The position numbers were made by a program, and so were the translations under genes. This document shows positions 1 through 12,457 of a DNA stretch of 64,000 nt, one piece after another. Every line of letters starts with the position of its first letter. Position 1 is the first letter of the stretch. Under the pieces are notes generated by a model. It was not told where the DNA came from and ran no database searches. It was given only the letters and a program-made list of their open reading frames with translations. Origin of the DNA: Membranipora membranacea (lineage: Eukaryota > Bryozoa > Gymnolaemata > Cheilostomatida > Membraniporidae). The DNA is taken from NCBI GenBank assembly GCA_914767715.1, contig OU612069.1:1178001-1242000 (forward strand), given 5' to 3'.

Positions 1-514
1 TCAGACCAATTTTAGCTTTAACTGTAACATCTTTCGTGTTTATCATTACTTAGAGATGATTCATAATGCAATTAGAAGCTGTGTAATACTATCACAGGAC
101 ATGTTGGGTATCCTCAGCCTAAATTAGAACCGAGAAAATAATATCTCTCGTTCTACGCAATAAAGGTTGCAATAACATTCAATTTATTACGTACAAAATT
201 GGTGAAACCAACTGATGTACAGACAAGTGCAAAGATTTTTGGAATATATCATAATTTCACTAGGTAACCCGCATAAGTGTTTGTGATTCGAGTAGACGCA
301 TGGAGCTCATCCTGAAGCGTCTTCAACTTTTCATTTTAGTACCACATACACCCTCTGTACTTTTCCGTCAGTCCGTATATGCTGTGCCCATTACATGACA
401 TTACACACTTTGGGAGCTTTGGCTATGCCATGCCTTATTAAGGATGACATTTTGTTTGCTTACATAAAAACTTTACCTAGCACATAATAAACAGTAAGTA
501 TATCAGTAACTTAC
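1..514. other. Presumed intron of gene A', no coding signal
   Basis: AT-rich sequence to the left of the last visible A' exon. I see no LRR-like codons, repeat or mobile element here. It is most simply the start of the next intron. Confidence 0.4.
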
Positions 515-3500
515 TGTAACTCATTCAGATCGAGCTTACATTCATCGATTATCAGTGTGGTTAGGCTGCCCGGCACCACATGAGGCATTTCTTGTACATC
601 AAGACCCATATTCCGAGATAGGTCCAGAATTTTTAGTTTCTTCAGAGTTTCTAGAGCAGAGCTGTAATGATAGGGTAGAAAAATCTATAACGGTAAGGGC
701 GTTGAAGTGGTACACTATTTGTACATTTCGTTGTATTTCATTGTTAATTTCGCATAAAGAATTTTCTGTCTAAATCTTATCAAAATCTTCTCCATGATTC
801 AGCTAACCTTAGATGTTTACTGATAGTTCACTTCAAAATTAAAAAGCTGCATTTATACTGCAAATTAGTAAGACAGATTTTTGTAGAGTGCCAAATAATT
901 TATTATTTTTATATACAGATTTTACAATATCATAATATGAGATATCACAGACTGGCCTATACTACCCTCATCTGTCGAAACAATAAAAGTTAAAGGTTTT
1001 ACAAAATCTTTGGTTTGGGCACGGTCGTTGTCAGACAAAACCATGAAAACTTTGACAACCCCAATCCTTACACAAGTTACAATGTAACACAACACCATAA
1101 TTTAGTGCTGTGAGCATTATTTCAACTGGTAAAACACAATGGGTCCTTTATTACAAAATAGAAGCCTGACTTTTTTGTTAGCGTCTGTTAGTGGTGTTAT
1201 GCCAGATGACAACTGTTACAATAAAGCATTAGGAGCAATCTCAAAATAATCAGAATATCAAAGTATAGACTCTTGTGCCACAGGTCTATAAACGCTCAGT
1301 TAAACCTGGACGTGGAAAACTTCAGAACCTTTGTCACTCACATGTTTGTCAACCCACAGCCTCTAGCATAGAGGCGCTCCAAACTTTGTAAATCAGCCAA
1401 AAACTCAGGCAGACTCTCGAGCAGATTTTCTGAGATATCTATCTCCTTCAAGTGTTCATGAAGATGGAGCCTGTAAAGATAATCATGATCTAAAACATAC
1501 GACGTCTCTCGACAATTCAGTACATATTAAATTTGTTGTGGCTTGAAGAAATTTCACCATTAGTCTTAGAGTACTGCCTGCCATTTCACAGAAAACACAT
1601 TGAAACCATGCAAGGACTCTCAGGATCTTCCACAGAGGACTGAGCATAGATTAACTTACTGATTAGTTGAAGCATACAGTGGGATTTAACAAGAGAATAC
1701 AGTTGCCTCAACTAAAAATCATTGGCCTGACATGAGTATGGGCACCACACAAGTATCATCTACAGTTAACATATCCTAGCAAACATGGTGAAACAATATT
1801 TTCAACGCATCGCTGGTTTTTTTTTCAGCAAGTGTATGTTTATTTCAGTTACTATGATAAAGAGTTGCCCTTTCTTTCTCATTACCAAGTGAACCAACTT
1901 TATAGTGTAACACTAGAGCGAATTTATCCTTACCAAGGGAGGTCATCCAGCTGTAACCCACAGGCTCTGATAGAGAGGCTCTTGAGTTTTCTAGGAAGGT
2001 CTCGAAGAGACATTACATCAGTAACTTTGTTCTCTGATAAGTCCAGGATTTCCAGCTTATCTAACTCGTGTAACCTACGATATATCACATCACTATCTCA
2101 CTATTGAGGATTTAACAAAAGAATACAGTTGCATCAACTAAAAATTATTGGCCTGACATGAGTATGGGCACCACACAAGTATCATCTACAGTTAACCGAT
2201 CCTAGCAAACATGGTGTAACAATAATTTCAACACATCGCTGGTTTTGTTTTCAGCAAGTGTATGTATATTTCAGTTACTATGATAAAGAGTTGCCCTTTC
2301 TTTCTCATTACCAAGTGAACCAACTTTATAGTGTTACACTAGGGCGAATTTATCCTTACCAAGAGAGGTCATCCAGCTGTGACCCACAGTCTCTGATAGA
2401 GAGGCTCTTGAGTTTTCTAGGAAGGTGCCGAAGAGACATTACATTAGTAACTTTGTTCTCTGATAAGTCCAGGATTTCCAGCTTATCTAACTCGTGTAAC
2501 CTACGAAAGATCCCATCATTATCACACTATTGAGAATTTAACAAAAGAATACAGTTGCATCAACTAAAAATTATTGGCCTGACATGAGTATGGGCACCAC
2601 ACAAGTATCATCTACAGTTAACCAATCCTAGCAAACATGGTGTATCAATATTTTCAACGCATCGCTGGTTTTTTTTTCAGCAAGTGAATGTTTATTTCAG
2701 TTACTATGATAAAGAGTTTCCCTTTCTTTCTCATTACCAAGTGAACCAACTTTATAGTGTTACACTAGGGCGAATTTATCCTTACCAAGAGAGGTCATCC
2801 AGCTGTAACCCACAGGCTCTGATAGAGAGGCTCTTGAGTTCTCTAGGAAGGTACCAAAGAGACATTACATCAGTAACTTTGTTCTCTGAGAAGTCCAGGA
2901 TTTCCAGCTTATCTAACTCGTGTAATCTGCGAAATATCACATCATTATCTCACTATTGAGGGCCATGTAAGGCCAATAAGCCTAACACGTACGCTGTGTT
3001 TCATAGGGTGGCAATGGTGGATTAGAATGTGCTGTGGGATGAGAGAACACAACTCCGAGTAGTGAAGAGCGGGCCATCTAATCAGCGCCATCGACCCATT
3101 CTTTTTTGGGGATGGTGAGATGGCGCAATCAGTTAGCGCGCTTGCTATTCACTGCCAGGCGATTAGTGCTGCAGGAGTTGTGGGTTTAAGTCCCACTGGG
3201 GGAGGTTTCATTGTTGATTGTTCCAGCCCCTCAGGTGTATACCTCTCCTCATTATCTCACTTTTGAGGATTTAATAAAAGAATAAAGTTGTATAAACAAA
3301 ACAAACATTCACACCCCCCCTGCTGAAACATTGATTATAAAAATGATCCATAGACTAGTTGGCGAACACATATTGAACCAGACTATAGGGCGCTCACGGT
3401 TTTGCCCTATGGATTGAACATATTTTAACTTACTGATTAGTTCCAGCATACAGTGGGGCGTTCCCCAGGTCTAATATCTCCAGATCTGGTACCAGATCTC

Positions 3501-3724
3501 TAAGATTTTGTGGAACTTCACCCCATATTCTCATGTGTGTGACTGTTATATCTGCTGTCTCTTTTTGAAACTGCGATACTGTCCGCAGCTTCCCTTCGAA
3601 ATCCTAGTTCGATTTAATGCTTGAGAAGGTCAAAGGTGAGTACAGAAGAAATGATATAGAAGGTTTACATAGCATATGTCGACATACCTCCATAATTGCT
3701 AACTTCATCCAGATCCAGATCAAC
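515..3724 (-). CDS. Gene A' (partial): leucine-rich-repeat protein, 3' part beyond the left edge
   Basis: Exons read on the minus strand are 3688-3724, 3434-3603, 2786-2926, 2360-2500, 1934-2074, 1342-1470 and 515-661. Each is bounded by AG and GT and all junctions keep phase. The first two together encode the LRR N-cap equivalent to exon 3 of genes A and B (core THMRIWGEVP, then LEILDL), here split by an extra intron. The next three are near-copies of one LRR exon (ILDLSENKV, then KSLSIRACGLQL). The last two match exons 4 and 5 of A (EIDISENLLESLPEFL and KILDLSRNMGLDVQ). No start exon was found between 3725 and 3966, so the gene may begin with an undetected small exon or be fused to gene A. 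It continues past position 1. Function is unknown; LRRs normally bind protein or other ligands. Confidence 0.8.
1679..2956 (-). repeat. Three tandem copies of a 426-bp unit, each holding one LRR exon
   Basis: The three units begin near 1679, 2105 and 2531 and align without length change, so equivalent splice sites fall exactly 426 bp apart (exon starts 2074, 2500 and 2926). Each unit holds one 141-nt exon with phase 2 at both ends plus its flanking intron. Adding or losing a unit therefore leaves the reading frame intact. Differences between units are few. Another fragment of the unit's intron sequence follows at about 3250-3300, beyond a SINE insertion. Confidence 0.92.
2961..3249 (+). mobile_element. 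tRNA-derived SINE inserted in the LRR-exon repeat array
   Basis: Positions 3115-3215 carry a tRNA-like head: an A-box region TGGCGCAATCAGTTAGCGCG with a perfect GCGC/GCGC D-stem, and a B-box region GGGTTTAAGTCCCAC. A short body follows (TTCATTGTTGATTGTTCC). The same head and body occur at 15125 and 41709. The insertion is bracketed by CATTATCTCACTATTGAGG at 2942 and the same 19 bases with one mismatch at 3250, which looks like a target-site duplication. The acceptor ends do not pair, so this is not a working tRNA gene. Confidence 0.75.
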
Positions 3725-3966
3725 CTTGTAAAATAAAATAACAGTAAACAGCAGTGATTTTTATCATCTACGTCATAGTAGCGCCTCTTCACATTTGGTA
3801 ACATATTGAAGGTCTCAGGTCAAATTAAGAGAACTCTGGTAACATTTCAAATAGCATCTAGACACAGTTGAATGCTTTAATGCCAGATCATGGGCCCCTG
3901 AAGTTGGTGGAAATCTTTGAAAACATGATTATTGGCACGTCATTTGCCATGGTATTTTTTACCCAG

Positions 3967-6900
3967 TCATAATAGTGGTAATATCTCTCTCACCTCAAGC
4001 TCGACGTGTACGTTATATCGCCAATTTGTCAGTGTCCACACATGTGTTGATAAATTGACATTGATTTCCACTCCACTTATATCCTCGTGGAGACTGAATT
4101 CTTCTCCAGTGATCTTTGCTGCTGTTAATGTCAAAGAGTGTGGTTGCACAAGACCCTTATTTATATGACATAATGCAAACGGAGGGATGCTTTCTGAAAG
4201 TTTCTCCTTCTGCATAAAGACTTTGAGAAAATTTCCTTTGTAATCTCTACCAATCCAGTCATACAATGAGTCATTCCCCAAGTAGAATATGGGATGGAAA
4301 GGCCGATTTAAACTGCTGACAAGATGGCCTTGTATAATGAGGTATAGTGGCAGTTCGTGTGGCAATTCGTGAGGGATAATCACTGCAGTCACATTCTTCT
4401 GTTGGCAACTCTTATGAAGGTCAGCGACAAAGAAGGGTAAGAAAGTATACTCAGGATCAAAATGGCTTCTGTCCTCATGATACATCTGAAATCAAAGAAT
4501 AAACTGGCTTAATTTTATTCTCAAACTAGTATAACAACACGGTGAGCAAGACCTAATATTGAATAATATTGCAGTAGTAAGAGTTGCTTTGAAGATTGTA
4601 AGACACATCAGTTGCATTCTCTTGCTTGATATCTTAAATGCATCCATGAAATTAATATTTGAATCAGCTAAAGTTGTTTTTCTAGCTAGTCAGCTTCAAA
4701 ACAAGCCCAAAACTGACCCTGTGGGATCACCAGAAGCTGAGTAATGAGGTCCGATTTCAGCATTATTGTATATTGAACCGCTAATCGGCTTCAATTTTTT
4801 GTGCTGGAATAATCTCTTTAATGGCATGAGCTTCATTTCATGGATGTTTTAATGGAGTCCTTAGTTGAGTATGTTATTGGAGGGCTAAGTATGTGTCTGC
4901 AATATATACATAATTTCATGACCATTGATATTTTTAGGATAATGGAAACCGACATTTACATAAAAGGCATCCCAGTAAGAAGATGTCCCCTTCTAATGAT
5001 TGCTTTGAAAAATTGTTGACTTGATCTTAGCCTGATTCAATTTCACCTAAACTCAGGTTGGGTAATTTGAATTGAACAACATTAATAAAAAAACATTATA
5101 CGGGATGTAGGGATCAATATGAAGAGCTGATCAAAACATACCAGAGAAGTAAGAGGATCAAGTTTGAGCTGCTTAAGCTGAGGAGGTGTTCTTATCCTCC
5201 GAGGAAACTCTCTATTCAATGGATTATCGCGTATGTCCAGAACCTCTAGATCTTCCAGGTTGCTCAGGCTGTAGAAGCAAACACAATTAGGAGCTAGGAT
5301 TAATAATGCGCAATATTGGTGCGCCAACAAATCACTGAGACATTGCTAGAGTATGCTTGATAATCCACAGAAAATGATGTCTAGCAAATACTGAAGATGG
5401 AGATATCTGTCAGTTTCCCATCATGTTTACAGATTGACGCTATATTTAATTTTAAATCACAAAAGATTACATATGAACACACTCACCAATCAGGTAAGTG
5501 GGTTAGTCTACAGTTTGCGATATTCAGTCTCTGCAGTCCCTTACTACACTCGCTAACATGTTTCAAGAATGTTACTTCCACCACATTTCCAGACACGGAC
5601 AGGGAAGTCAAATTGTCTACACCGTCAAGCCTACAAAACGGTGAATATGGACTACCATTCGCCTTAAGGATATTTACTTTCAAGAACGGGATACCGTTGA
5701 TCCCATCCAACTTCTTGAAGACTGGCAATAGTCTTTTCGAAAACCGGTATTTCATGAAACATGGGAATAAGCAAGATTCGGGTTATATATTTCTAAGCCA
5801 TGCCAACATTTGATTGGTTCTTCTCAAAGATGTTACCCAAGCCAAGGCCAATTCGAAAACAGAAAACAAAGAACATTAATAGCTTACCTGAGCGTTTTGA
5901 GAATAAGCGAACATTGATTGAGATACAATCTCTTTAGAGTGACTGGTAGCGACTGCGACAGTTCTTCCAAATCCACCTTCTTGTTGAAGGAAAGATCAAG
6001 AATTTCTAGTGCTTTCAGTGCTTTTAAACCTGTTCTGTAAAGTAAAATAGATGCAATACGAATATCTATCCAGGTAAAACTCTTATTTTATTCAGTATTT
6101 AGACATTATAGAATTTTTTACGTTTTCTGACTCTTTTGTATTTTGACCCATATTGGATATAAAGAAGGACTTTCATATGGCTGATCTGAATTGGCATAAG
6201 CGAACACTATGTTTTAGGGTGGTGCTATTTGATTTCTCTGTCAATGCCAAGATGTAATAAAAAAGTACCAATTCCATTACTATTTTAATGCAGGAATTCA
6301 ATGAAGCTAAAAAGCATTTCATTCTGATGAGGCACTTTAAGGTAATGTCAAAGACCGATCCGAATATCAACATATCATATAGGGTTGGAAAGCTGCCGAG
6401 CTACTGAAAATGAATACCTGAACAAAAACTTGATTCAATGACGTCGTGTCATTTTAGGGAGGAAATGAGGCAGAAAACGCTCTTTTTGTCAAAGCAGATC
6501 GGGGAGTCATATTAAATGCAAGAAATTTCAAACCAGGTGGAATGCATACTTAGAGACTGTGTTCATCGTAAAATTTGATTTTCTTTGATATATGACTAGT
6601 CTAAACTTACTTTTTACGTCACGCCATACAATGCATTTTTTTGTGAAGCCGTGAAAATATGTGAAATTTCAATCATTAATTCAGAACAGATCATGGGCTC
6701 GAAACAAAATTAAATATGATTTTCCCTTAGAGGACACTTTAAATGTCATACTTATTGACTTTCAACAAATTAGCTTGCATATTGCAACAACAGTGGACTC
6801 TCGAATACACCTGATATTTTTCGCAACTTTTGCATAACGTCAAATGTGCTGTCCAAATGACCATTATTGTGGCCAAACAAAGTTTTTTTGAAAGTTCTCA

Positions 6901-9644
6901 CATACGAAGCCGCTTTTATTACCCATGGTGCACGCAGGAAATGGCAACAGATTTTTTCACTGGATTTCCGTTTTTCTTGAATTTAACGCAAAAGAATGGC
7001 CAAAAACACCTCAAAAGTCCCAAAAAATAGCTGTTTTTTTGGCATTCTTTAGCGTTAAATTCAAGAAAAACGAAGATGCAGGGAAAAAATCATTTAGCAT
7101 ATCCTGTGTGCACCATGGCTAATGAAAGCGTTTTCGTATGTGAGAACTTTCAAAACAACATTGTTTGGCCTCAATAATGGTCATTTGGACAGCATATCTG
7201 ATGTTATGCAAAAGTTGCGAAAAATATTAGCTGTATTCGAGAGTCTACTGTTTTCGCAATATGCAAGCTAATTTGTTGAAAGTTAATAGGTATGGTATTT
7301 GAAGTGTAATCTAAGGGAAAATCATATTTAATTTTGTTTCGAGCCTATGATCTGTTCTGAATTAATGATTGAAATTTCACATATTTTCACGGCTTCACAA
7401 AAAAAATGCATTGTATGGCGTGACGTAAAAAGTAAGTTTAGACTAGTCATATATCAAAGAATATCAAATTTTACGATGAACACAGTCTCTAAGTATGCAT
7501 TCCACCTGGTTTGAAATTTCTTGCATTTAATTTGACTCCCCGATCTGCTTTGACAAAAAGAGCGTTTTCTGCCTCATTTCCTCCCTAAAATGACACGACG
7601 TCATTGAATCAAGTTTTTGTTCAGGTATTCATTTTCAGTAGCTCGGCAGCTTTCCAACCCTATATTATATGTTGATATTCGGATCGGTCTTTGACATTAC
7701 CTTAAGGATAGGGGGATAGTTACTAGCACTGATGTGCATGGTTGAAGCAACACATAGGTCATCTTTGATAAGTCCATAGATACAGAAAAGCTCCAGCCAA
7801 CCACTTGTAAACCTGTTATAAAGGAGCTTGCCGGAGTTTTAGAAAGTTACTGGGACACAAATCAGCACCAAATGGAAAAGCAACCAGATTGTCAACTACA
7901 CTCAATAACGCTGAGTTAATTATGGCCTACTTGGGGTATATCTCCACAAATACTAAAACTTTTAATATCTCACCACTGTTCCACGAATTCATATCAGCAG
8001 TTATAATATTACATCAGCTTATTTTTCAAGGCCAGTCAAAAAGGTAGGAGAGTAAAAGCTGCTAAAATGTCTAAAACATCTTAATATGAACCTGAATTTG
8101 GGTAGTGGCCCCATCTTTCCAACTATTTACGCTATCAACATGAATATCTTATACAAAAAAAACTTGTTTATTTCCGAAAAAAACCACTGGATGACGTTAA
8201 TCATAAAATTGACCAAATTCAGGGATCTAACTGTAAATTGCGAAGTTACATCAATGGATGATTAGAAATAAAAATAACTTTCACTCACATTTTTGACAAG
8301 CAACATTCTTTAGCATAGAGGCTGTGGAGACGTTTAAAGTCAGCCAAGAACGCCGGGAGTTCCTCTAGCTGGTTCTCCGATATATCTATAACCTCCAGCT
8401 GTTCTGGTAATTTGAGCCTGTCAATGAAAATAGCAATTTAACTTCCATTGCTTCAAATCCTAACTTCTAGTTTTAGTAATCCTAGTTTTTTTGAACTAGT
8501 GCGATACCTATTTACCTGATACAGAGCCAGGGCCGGCATTTGAAAACATCGGTGAGCGAGTTGAAACGCAATAGAGAAGAATTTACTAACGCTTACAGCG
8601 CCAGAGACACCGTTCTCCATATCCCCCGGGTGGGAAAAGTCTGGGGGCCCAGACTACCTATCATTCTACTCCACACCTTTAAATGCACCCTATTCTTCGC
8701 ATCTCATGGGCAGCACTCAAACAATGATTAAAACTGACTCAGAGACAGAAAATATATCCCAGAGATAATAGGATTATCCTCACTTTGTGTGTGGTATATC
8801 TCTAAGATCCAGTCTTCTGAGATTTGGTGCCACAAGCTTCAGAGCTGATGGCTTTGGAATATCTCCCCATATCTTAACATGTGTGACCTCGACTCCTTCT
8901 GTCTCTTTACAATGCTGTTGAATTGTCTTCTCTTTGCCTTCGAAGTTTTCCGGTGGCGTAGCATTTCCTATTTTGTACCAAATGCGGTATTCTACAAATA
9001 GCAAAAGTATTTTCCGGAAGGTACCCGGAAAGTACCCGTAAATAAAATTGAGTTTCGCATTTACTACTATATCACTAAAGGTACTTTAGGAAAGTACCAT
9101 ACATTAAATGTTATTGCAATTTGACACCATTGCTCAACTTTTACCAAGATTTTGTTATGGAAACATAAAATATAAAACCCTTACCTCAAACATAGAAGTA
9201 AAATTAATGTATACTCAATCAAATCTTAACTTGAGTTTCTATGTACCAACATTGCGTTATTTAGCTAGCGCCCTCACAAACAGAACAGAAGCAAGGGCAT
9301 TGTGGTGAGGCTAATCTAAGAGGTAAATTACTGCTTACTTTTAGCTACAGAATGTGTCTCATCACCACTCTAAAAAAATAGATGTACTGAAGATAAGAGT
9401 AAGGTGACAAAGAGGTCACAATTGCAAATGGAACAATTTTAACATTTTTGTGTCGGATAGACAAATTTTACAATATTACCAACTAAAATTTAGGCAGGTA
9501 AAGTACTCCAGGGTAAATAGCAGTGATACTAAATATTACACCTCCAATTAAGAAAATGAGTTGGAAAAGTACCTCACTCTCTGTCACAGATAGGCTCTCA
9601 AGCTGCTGCACCAGTTCCTCTGTGTCGGATCTTGCTTGTGCCAT
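3967..9644 (-). CDS. Gene A: leucine-rich-repeat protein with a lineage-specific C-terminal domain, about 458 residues
   Basis: Eight exons on the minus strand: 9573-9644 (start MAQARSDTEELV), 9339-9369, 8784-8991, 8289-8417, 5888-6034, 5487-5630, 5142-5268 and 3967-4485. All have AG/GT borders and the phases join, totalling 459 codons including the stop. Exon 3 is the LRR N-cap. Exons 4 to 7 encode LRRs such as VIDISENQLEELPAFL and VLDIRDNPLNREFP, often with a Cys near the repeat end (ECCL, QCSL). Exon 8 (172 residues) has no family I recognise but shares a pattern with B and C: NDSLYDWIG followed by a PPFAL segment. There is no signal peptide or membrane segment, so a cytosolic protein is likely. 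A strong donor (GAG/gtgaga near 4003) just before the stop means further 3' exons are possible. B has four more exons that A lacks. Confidence 0.82.
6341..7701. mobile_element. Foldback (giant hairpin) element flanked by TTAA, piggyBac-like non-autonomous element
   Basis: The left arm from 6341 to about 7008 is almost the exact reverse complement of about 7032 to 7701, leaving a loop of only about 23 bp. The ends read GGTAATGTCAAAGACCGATC and its complement. TTAA stands at 6337-6340 and again at 7702-7705, the target duplication typical of piggyBac-class transposition. No transposase is encoded. It lies in the intron between exons 4 and 5 of gene A, whose transcript could fold this part into a long double-stranded RNA. 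Confidence 0.88.
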
Positions 9645-10194
9645 CTTTGAGCAACATAGACTAGCTATTTGAGAAAAAGAAATAACACAAATAGGGATCA
9701 ATTATGGAAAGTACTAAGCCTTATTTTTAAGCCTGCAAGCCAGTAGGTTGCACTGGATTGCTATTTACAAAATCTGCATGAGGGTTCAGTCCTGCACATC
9801 ATGTCAGTACAATGTCTTTGCACACTTTACTAGCTGCTGAGGACACGGATATGCTTCGTAGACCTGTTCTCAATGCAAGTAACCTGCTGTAAAAGTTTGC
9901 TAAAAATAAAATCAGGAAATTCTTGACATCCTTTTTCATCAAAGTAGTTATAAGACAAATGCAAAAGCACATATCTGCATGTCAGGCAGGCTACGTCACT
10001 TGTCACAGAGATGAATAATTCACAACCAGATATTTCTACCATTTTTGTGAATTCATTCACCAACCAATGCATATACTTCATTAAATGACAAAGCAATACT
10101 TATTATGGCTGGCTTGAAAATACCATCACAGATAAAGGATATGCAGGACTTAAATTTACTTTACTATTTCAGACAGTCTGGTGCTTTTGTATAT

Positions 10195-10378
10195 AAACTA
10201 CTGTCAGTGGTGTTATCAGTCTCTTGTTAGTTTAAGCACTTGAAATGGTAGTAGCATTTCATTATCAGCCGCATGGTTTATAATGTTGAAACTACTGTCA
10301 GTGGTGTTATCAGTCTCTTGTTAGTTTAAGCACTTGAAATGGTAGTAGCATTTCATTATCAGCCGCATGGTTTATAAG
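10195..10378. repeat. 94-bp tandem duplication upstream of gene A
   Basis: The segment starting AAACTACTGTCAGTGGTG occurs at 10195 and again at 10289 with essentially no change. The pair is present at the matching place in the second copy. Confidence 0.9.
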
Positions 10379-11496
10379 GATGTCCTATCCCTACAATGAT
10401 AAAGCTATCCCGACACAGCTCATGGCCTAAATTAGTCTCTTGCATACCAAAGGTCATTCCAAAGTGTACCCATCATAGGCTGTGACAGGTCAAGGTCCGA
10501 ATTGCAAGGCCCCCTTAGCTGCTTACATTATATGATGCGAGACAGTTGCTATGAGGTCTTGCTCTCATTCCTGCTCCTATGCTAAGGCTCTAAATAAACC
10601 CACCTCATTGTCGATACTTTATCGATTGAGGCGATTGTGTCTCAAATCTATGTCTAAGCTTTCCCAAGCATCAACAATGTTTTCTTGTAATTTCGAATAT
10701 TCATATAAATTATGAAAAGCAATATTATATTTTCCAGACTTTTCATCTAGCTTGCACTCTATGGTAGACACTTCAAAGCAGCTTCATATCATCAAATCAC
10801 CTCCACATGATAACAACCAATCGCTTAGGACAACAGAGTAAGCATATCAGCTTTGTCTTTAAAAAATGCCAATTTCAATAACGTTGAATAGGTCTTCAAA
10901 AATCTCAAAGGGAAAATTGAGACATATATAATAGGCATAAATGGTTAATTTCCATCCAAAATGTCAGAATGAAGAAGCTGCCATTTTTGTTATGGTGTGG
11001 AGGAAGTGTGCTTTGTACATGTGAAGTAGCCTGGTATCAAATAAATCCCAGGCTATTGCGCCTGCTCAAAGCACTACTTCAGATCACATCAATACTACAG
11101 CCCTATTAGACCAATGAACTACAACTCAAGAATTACAATTTTGATCAAAGCTGGAAAGCTAAAAAAGCCACCGACTTCATTTTGGGTGGTTGGTCAACGT
11201 GAGTTTGAGGATTTGAAGCAGGCTTTTGGAGAATGCATGATAGAACGACTCATATATAACACAATGGGAAAATAAATAGAGGTGTTGTAAAATCGCTTTA
11301 TGTAAATGGAGCATGAAAGAATCACTGGAATCACAGGACAACTACACACAACTACTGTCTCAACTGCCAAACTTCAGACCAATATCTTATAGCTGATCTA
11401 TGTATACTAGATTCTGTTGAGAGTGAATGATCACAAAGTGACAGCGTGATAGCAGAATGTTGAGACTAGCTCCAAGTCACTTGCCTATTAAAACCT

Positions 11497-11620
11497 AGAA
11501 CAAGTTTAATCCAATTGCCTGCATTCCTGTTGCTCCGTTCAACTGGTCACGCCGCAGCGGCGGCAGGACCAGTGGATCAGGAGCGACTTGGAATGCAGGC
11601 AAATGGATTAAACTTGTTCT
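11497..11620. repeat. 124-bp hairpin-forming inverted repeat (small inverted-repeat element)
   Basis: The ends AGAACAAGTTTAATCC and GGATTAAACTTGTTCT are exact complements. Pairing continues inward with few mismatches to a GC-rich centre (ACGCCGCAGCGGCGG). AAAACCT occurs on both sides, which might be a target duplication. The feature resembles a short non-autonomous element; a hairpin RNA gene is an alternative with no further support. Confidence 0.75.
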
Positions 11621-12457
11621 AATCAAAACCTCATTAACTTGTTATACCTCACTTAGAGGACACGTAACTCTGCTTCAAAGGTTGCCTTTGGTTTTAAAGC
11701 ACTGAACGCTGCACACCCTTTTTGAAATGGATATGGCTAGCTGATAGACACTTCTCCAGGTATAGCCATTTTGACATTTTTTTTCCTATTCCGCTTGTGT
11801 TAAACAGTACCCAAAAAAAAGAAAATCCGAAAGACAACCTCAGATTTATGCTCAGGAATACTGTCTATATGTGTATAAGATTGAGGTAAATCTTACATCA
11901 TCAAGCTCGTCTATCCATCCTCTAGTCTGGGCTCTTATGTTTTGTACAGATAAGCAGCCTTTCGCTCTCGTCACTGATCCTACACTGTTATTATATGTGA
12001 GAACCAGTCACTACAGGGCGCAATGAACACATAGTTGTTAGCAATCTTTGTTAGCAATGTCAATAAGTAACCATGGACTGTTAAAGAAGGGGTACGGGCC
12101 AGATTCATTTTCTCCCTTCCCTATCCAGGTTGATAGATCACCCAATTCCGATTATGTACATGTGCTCCGATTTGGCGCCAAATACATCATAACAATTTGT
12201 TTACATTTATAAGCAAGAATATGATGTCATATGTAGGACTCTCATAAACAGTGCCCTATCAATCAATAATGACCGATTTATATTACATTACATTTTTCTC
12301 AGTAAATATTTAGTATTATTGAAGATCATTATAGCTACACATTCCTCAACTATCTTTGACTCTGCTGATGTAGTTTTGAAACCTAATTTCATTTTTTTAG
12401 AAGAAAGTTAGATGTAAAAAAGTGTAGGAATACAATAATTTTCAGTTCAGTTTATAG

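Noticed and set aside
1832-2959. Three similar 91-codon plus-strand frames
   Set aside because: They are the opposite strand of the repeated LRR exons, whose minus-strand reading has splice borders and LRR residues.
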